A DNA stretch of 64,000 nt from Cryobacterium sp. PH31-L1. Lineage in GTDB: Bacteria; Actinomycetota; Actinomycetes; Actinomycetales; Microbacteriaceae. Within the stretch, counting starts at the first letter, position 1, and each line of letters begins with the position of its first letter. The stretch spans positions 310,001 through 374,000 of the forward strand of contig NZ_JASISM010000001.1 of NCBI RefSeq assembly GCF_030063145.1. The letters run 5' to 3'. This document shows, one piece after another, positions 60,292-64,000 of the stretch. The notes beneath the pieces were generated by a model that did no database searches, was not told where the DNA came from, and saw nothing but the letters and a program-made list of their open reading frames with translations. Both the position numbers and the translations under genes were made by a program.

Positions 60292-61278
60292 GTGTCCGTG
60301 CACTCGTCTTACCCGATCGATTCGTCGCCCTCCCAGCAACGAAAGCTTCTGCTCGTCGCCTCCACCGGCGGGCACCTGGCCCAGCTGGTGCGGCTGGCAC
60401 CCGGGCTGGGCGCCTCGCCCAGTTCGCTCTGGGTCACCTTTGATTCCATGCAGAGCCGGTCGTTATTGGCCGGCCAGCGCCGCATCCATGTGCCGTATGT
60501 GCGTCCGCGAGACTACCTCGGCATGATGCGCGCGGCCGGCATCGTTCGACGTGTGCTCAAACACGAAGCGTTTGAGGGGGCAGTGAGCACCGGTGCCGGC
60601 CTCGCCGTCGCGGCGCTGCCGCAGGCCGCGATCAGCGGCGTGCCGAGCCTCTACATCGAGAGTGTCTCGCGCGTCGAGGGGCCATCGCTCAGCGGGCGGA
60701 TGCTCGCCGCCAGCCACCTGGTCAGCCTTCGTACCCAGCATCCAGCCTGGGCCACCAACCGGTGGCGAACGCACCCGAGCGTGCTGTCCACCTACCATTC
60801 GTTGATTCGGCCAGCGCCGGAGCGCCCCCGCCTGTTCGTCACCCTCGGCACCATCGAGGGTTACCGCTTCGACTCCCTCGTCGACGCCGTGCTCGCCAGC
60901 GGCCTGGCCGATGAGCGCACCGTCTGGCAGCTCGGTTTCACCACCAACCGCACTGACCTTCCCGGCCAGGTGCACCAGATGATGCCGACCGCACAGTTCG
61001 TCGATGCGGCCCTGAACTCCGACGTCGTGATCACCCACGCCGGTGTCGGCACCTTCATGGGACTGCTCGAAATGGGCATTTTTCCGGTGCTCGTGACCCG
61101 CCGCAAGCACCGCGGTGAACACGTCGATGACCACCAGATGCAGATAGCGGAGCTCGCCGAATATCTCGGCGTCGCCCGAGCCGTTGACTCGCCCGATCTT
61201 ACGGCCGACGTCATCCGCTTCGCTGCCGGTCGTGCCATCGACACCGGTGTGCGCATTCCGCTGCCCAGCGACCGATGA
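60292..61278 (+). CDS. PssD-PssE / Alg14-Alg13-like fused glycosyltransferase
   Basis: 328 residues. N-terminal half as in Alg14/PssD (LLLVASTGGHLAQLVRLAPG, membrane partner), C-terminal half as in Alg13/PssE (PRLFVTLGTIEGYRFDSLV...VITHAGVGTFMGLLEMGIFPVLVTRR). These are separate genes in many bacteria. Adds a sugar from UDP-sugar to a lipid-linked precursor. GAAGGGAG and GTG 60292 define the start. Stop overlaps the next gene. Confidence 0.87.
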   Translation: MSVHSSYPIDSSPSQQRKLLLVASTGGHLAQLVRLAPGLGASPSSLWVTFDSMQSRSLLAGQRRIHVPYVRPRDYLGMMRAAGIVRRVLKHEAFEGAVSTGAGLAVAALPQAAISGVPSLYIESVSRVEGPSLSGRMLAASHLVSLRTQHPAWATNRWRTHPSVLSTYHSLIRPAPERPRLFVTLGTIEGYRFDSLVDAVLASGLADERTVWQLGFTTNRTDLPGQVHQMMPTAQFVDAALNSDVVITHAGVGTFMGLLEMGIFPVLVTRRKHRGEHVDDHQMQIAELAEYLGVARAVDSPDLTADVIRFAAGRAIDTGVRIPLPSDR

Positions 61279-62369
61279 GCCAGGGGAGCTCTCCCCAGCG
61301 GATGCTGCGCGACATCTTCGTGCCCGCCCGCGGCCAGTACGACAACATCGGCGACATTCTGCTGCGCCGCCAATTGCTCGACTGGTTGCGAGCGAGCGGC
61401 CCGCTGCACGTCTACGTCGGCGAGGCGCCCGACGGGTATGCCGAAGGGCTCGGCCTCACCCCGGGCGACGTGCAGTATCGTTCGTTTCGCCGGTGGTATG
61501 CCGCGGCGCTGGCCAGTGCGGCCCGCGGCCACGCCTCGTACGTGTTCAAACCGGGCGAGATCCAGCTGACCTTGGTGGGGATGAAAGAGCACCTCGCCAT
61601 GTTGCCGGTGCTCGCACTCGTGCGTGCCCGACACGGTCGCGTCGCCCGGGTCGGAGTGGGCAGCCGAAACTTCGCACCGCTGCCGCGAGCACTGATGGGG
61701 CCTTCCATCGCACTGTCGAACGTGTCGTTGTGGCGGGATGCGGCGACAGCCGGGTATCTCGGGCAGGGCAGCATCATGCCCGACCTGGCCTTCGCCGGGG
61801 CGGGCAGTGCTGATTCAGGCAGCGCGGGCCGCGACGTGCTCGTCGTGTCGATGCGCTCCGATCTCGAATACCCGAGCGCCGCCTGGCTCGCCGGGGTGCG
61901 TGCCGTCGCGGCCGACAACGGCCTGCAGATCTGGTGTGTCACCCAGGTGCTCCGCGATGATGACAAGTGCGTTCAACTGGCCGCCGACCTCGGGGGTGAG
62001 GCGCTGCGCTGGAACGGCACCGGCCACGACGAGCAGGAACAGCGCCTGCGTGCTCTGTATCGGCGTGCGGCGCTCACCGTGAGTGACCGCCTGCACGTGC
62101 TCGTCGGGGCCCTGACCGAGGGGGCGGTTCCGGCCGCGCTCCTCGTCGATCCCAAGTCTGATAAGATCGCTCGGCATTTCGCCGCCGCCGGACTGCACGA
62201 CGTGAGCATTGTCAGCGCGGGGCTGTCTGCCATCGAAATCGCCGCACGGCTGCAGAATCTGCTGGGCCGTCGCACGGCTATTCTGGCCGGCCTGACCGAG
62301 GCGCAGAACGAATTGCAGACCGTGCGCCGCCTGCTCGACCAGGTGCTCACGACCGAGAGCGTGCGGTGA
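61275..62369 (+). CDS. polysaccharide pyruvyl transferase family protein
   Basis: 364 residues. FVPARGQYDNIGDILLRRQLLDWLR is the typical N-terminal start (G-x-x-N-x-G-D), and LTVSDRLHVLVGAL is the conserved S-x-R-L-H motif. Transfers pyruvate from PEP to a sugar of the exopolysaccharide and gives it negative charge. Four-base overlaps at both ends place it in the operon with the glycosyltransferases. Confidence 0.88.
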   Translation: MSQGSSPQRMLRDIFVPARGQYDNIGDILLRRQLLDWLRASGPLHVYVGEAPDGYAEGLGLTPGDVQYRSFRRWYAAALASAARGHASYVFKPGEIQLTLVGMKEHLAMLPVLALVRARHGRVARVGVGSRNFAPLPRALMGPSIALSNVSLWRDAATAGYLGQGSIMPDLAFAGAGSADSGSAGRDVLVVSMRSDLEYPSAAWLAGVRAVAADNGLQIWCVTQVLRDDDKCVQLAADLGGEALRWNGTGHDEQEQRLRALYRRAALTVSDRLHVLVGALTEGAVPAALLVDPKSDKIARHFAAAGLHDVSIVSAGLSAIEIAARLQNLLGRRTAILAGLTEAQNELQTVRRLLDQVLTTESVR

Positions 62370-63676
62370 GCCTCGCCGAAGCGGGCGACACCGAGCCGAT
62401 CGGGACAGTATCGAACCACGTCGGGACCGGCGGTGCCGGGGAGGCTGCGGCCGAGCCCGTCGTGTCTAATCTGGGCGACACCGAATCGATCGAGACGGAA
62501 CCGATCGCCATCCTTCACCCATCCGCTGCGGCGGTTCCCGACTCTCGAACCGGCAGCCGAACCGACTCCGGCACCGATTCCGGCACCGAGATTCACCCAG
62601 GCACCGTTCCCGGGCCGACGCTCGCGCCGGTCGCTTCGGCTGCGCAGTCTGAACGCCTGCTCGCCGTGCACGTCGGGCGCAGCGGCGAAGTCGCCGGCGG
62701 TATGAGTCAGGTCGTCAATGGCTACCTGGCGCACTCCTTCGCTGACTTCGACCTGCGTATGATCGCGTCGCGCAACGGCAGTGGCGGGGTGCGTGCGGCC
62801 GGGCTCGCGGCATCCGCTTTCTGGAAGGTGCTGCGCCTGGCCAGGCCCGAGCGCACCGTGGTGATTGCGCACCTGTCGCAGGGCGGGTCCTTCGCGCGCG
62901 AAGGCGCGTTGCTGGCCCTGGCCCACGCGCGCGGGTTCGCCACGGTGGCTCAGCTGCACGGCAGCTCCTTCGCCGACTTTGCCGTGAAACGGCCAGGACT
63001 GGTCGGGCGTGTCCTGCGCGCGGCCGACGTGGTGCTGACCCTGTCCGCCGAGTCGCAGGCCGCGGCCGCCGAGTTCGTGCCGCTGGAGCGTGTCGTGCTC
63101 GTGCCGAATGCCGTCGCCGACGGGGTGCGGCGCGAGATCGAACCCCTCGTGGTCTTCGGCGGTGCGGTCAGCACGCGTAAGGGCGTCGATGTGCTGGTCG
63201 CGGTCTGGCAGCGGCTTGCGCCGCAGCATCCGCTCTGGAAACTGGTCATCGCTGGCCCCATCGTCGACCAACCCGCAGTGCCGCTGACCCGCGGCGAATT
63301 CGTGGGGGCGCTCAGCCACGAGGCGCTGATGAAGTTGCTGGAGCGGTCGGCGATCGCCGTGTTGCCCTCCCGCGACGAGGCGATGCCCATGTTCATTCTC
63401 GAAGCCATGGCCCGCAGAAACTGTGTCGTGGCGACCCGGGTCGGTGGCGTGCCGGCCGTGCTCGCAAACGGTGTGGGCATGATCGTGGAACCCGGCGACG
63501 CCGACTCCCTCGAGGCAGCCCTCCGGCACGCGATAACGGATGCCGCCTGGCGCGCCAAAAAGGCGGATCTGGCTAGATCCGCCTTTGAGACTACCTATTC
63601 GGCGGCCGCTGTCTTTCCGCTGGTCGAGCGCAGTTGGAAGGCTGCGCTCGACCGGCGAGCGGACCGTGTGTTATGA
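62366..63676 (+). CDS. GT4-type glycosyltransferase with disordered N-terminal extension
   Basis: 436 residues. The first ~95 residues (rich in T, E, G, S; repeats such as DTEPI/DTESIETEPI and DSGTDSGTEI) are low in complexity and not part of the fold. GT4 domain: LLAVHVGRSGEVAGGMSQVV, VVFGGAVSTRKGVDVLV, and AVLPSRDEAMPMFILEAMA (the E-x-x-x-x-x-x-x-E donor motif). GTG start overlaps the upstream stop. Adds sugars to the exopolysaccharide. Confidence 0.9.
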   Translation: MSLAEAGDTEPIGTVSNHVGTGGAGEAAAEPVVSNLGDTESIETEPIAILHPSAAAVPDSRTGSRTDSGTDSGTEIHPGTVPGPTLAPVASAAQSERLLAVHVGRSGEVAGGMSQVVNGYLAHSFADFDLRMIASRNGSGGVRAAGLAASAFWKVLRLARPERTVVIAHLSQGGSFAREGALLALAHARGFATVAQLHGSSFADFAVKRPGLVGRVLRAADVVLTLSAESQAAAAEFVPLERVVLVPNAVADGVRREIEPLVVFGGAVSTRKGVDVLVAVWQRLAPQHPLWKLVIAGPIVDQPAVPLTRGEFVGALSHEALMKLLERSAIAVLPSRDEAMPMFILEAMARRNCVVATRVGGVPAVLANGVGMIVEPGDADSLEAALRHAITDAAWRAKKADLARSAFETTYSAAAVFPLVERSWKAALDRRADRVL

Positions 63677-64000
63677 AATGCAGGCCTGGCTGGCGAAGCC
63701 GGAACCGGCGGCCGTGACGGTGTTCGAGCAGTAGACCTTTGTGCCGCTGGCACCCTTGCTGCCCTGCTCGTGCACGAAGAAGCCGTAGCCGGCGGCGCCG
63801 ACCGGGGCGGTGTTGCCGAAGAAGACGTTGCGCAGTCCCCAGCCGGCGACGCTTCCGTTGACCGCGAAGCCGTGCATGGTGCTGTTCTTGCCGGTGTTGT
63901 TGTAGATGCTCCAGTCGTTGCCCTTGACCTTGACCCATTCCTCGGCGCGCGGCATGGCGTTGGCACCGTCGATCACGTTGTCGCGGATGATGCCGTTCGA
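63671..64000 (-). CDS. right-handed beta-helix protein, C-terminal part (continues past window)
   Basis: The frame is open to base 64000 on the minus strand; only the last ~109 residues are seen. Pattern IIRDNVIDG...WSIYNNTGKNSTMHGFAVNG...LRNVFFGN...VYCSNTVT is that of parallel beta-helix (PbH1) repeats with Asn ladders. Often a polysaccharide lyase or surface protein; fits the adjacent exopolysaccharide genes. Its stop overlaps that of the GT4 gene. Confidence 0.75.
   Translation of the reverse strand, partial: SNGIIRDNVIDGANAMPRAEEWVKVKGNDWSIYNNTGKNSTMHGFAVNGSVAGWGLRNVFFGNTAPVGAAGYGFFVHEQGSKGASGTKVYCSNTVTAAGSGFASQACIS

Noticed and set aside
1..64000. CRISPR array or prophage
   Set aside because: No run of regularly spaced direct repeats with unique spacers was seen, and no phage structural or integrase genes.

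Overview
The window is a high-GC, densely coded stretch of an actinobacterial chromosome, most likely from the family Microbacteriaceae (Cryobacterium or Leifsonia-like). The family call rests on the gene types (DUF222/HNH endonuclease, SigK/RskA, CE1758/CE1759 flavin pair, a ZTP riboswitch ahead of glyA-folD), on many start codons placed 6-7 bases after a TANNNT box with no leader, and on an extreme excess of the word GCGGATGC/GCATCCGC. This is an inference from sequence feel; no database search was possible.

Layout. 1-5299: the 3' part of an Mrp Na+/H+ antiporter operon (mrpA(B)-C-D-E-F-G, every junction a 4-base overlap). 5640-11000: a DUF222/HNH endonuclease, a lipoprotein plus secreted PKD-like protein pair, and a flavin monooxygenase/FMN reductase pair. 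11195-13748: ZTP riboswitch, glyA and folD (one-carbon metabolism). 13872-17487: gamma-carbonic anhydrase, aldose epimerase, LysR regulator and a DMT permease preceded by two tiny coupled ORFs. 17555-25838: an amine-use region (APC permease, FeaR-like AraC regulator, TetR regulator, copper/TPQ amine oxidase) facing a CopB-type copper ATPase with a CsoR-like operator. 26142-28762: DUF445 protein and an SGNH-GAF fusion. 28759-34454: a surface-protein operon of three small two-cysteine secreted paralogues, a 29-codon coupled ORF and a 1365-residue LamG/Ig-like protein. 34720-41863: PdxH-like oxidase, tRNA-Lys, a conserved actinobacterial protein, sigK-rskA, pabC, ugd and a YeiH-type transporter. 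41870-52530: amino-sugar/carbohydrate locus (nagB, nagA, DeoR regulator, ROK kinase; divergently a ROK repressor, an ATPase-less CUT1 ABC transporter and two Gfo/Idh/MocA oxidoreductases). 52643-64000: O-acyltransferase, flavin reductase-like protein, HAD phosphatase, and an exopolysaccharide locus (acyltransferase, esterase lipoprotein, Wzz/BY-kinase, PssD-PssE-like glycosyltransferase, pyruvyl transferase, GT4 glycosyltransferase, beta-helix protein).

The most unusual content is between genes. At least three unrelated families of structured repeats sit in the intergenic gaps: a modular GGGCCC-rich element (five copies, R1), a 25-bp-arm hairpin (two copies, R2), and a small hairpin with a compensatory base-pair change (two copies, R3). 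R2 and R3 copies all lie at convergent gene ends. Among coding regions the two-cysteine secreted paralogue/LamG operon is the best candidate for an undescribed system.
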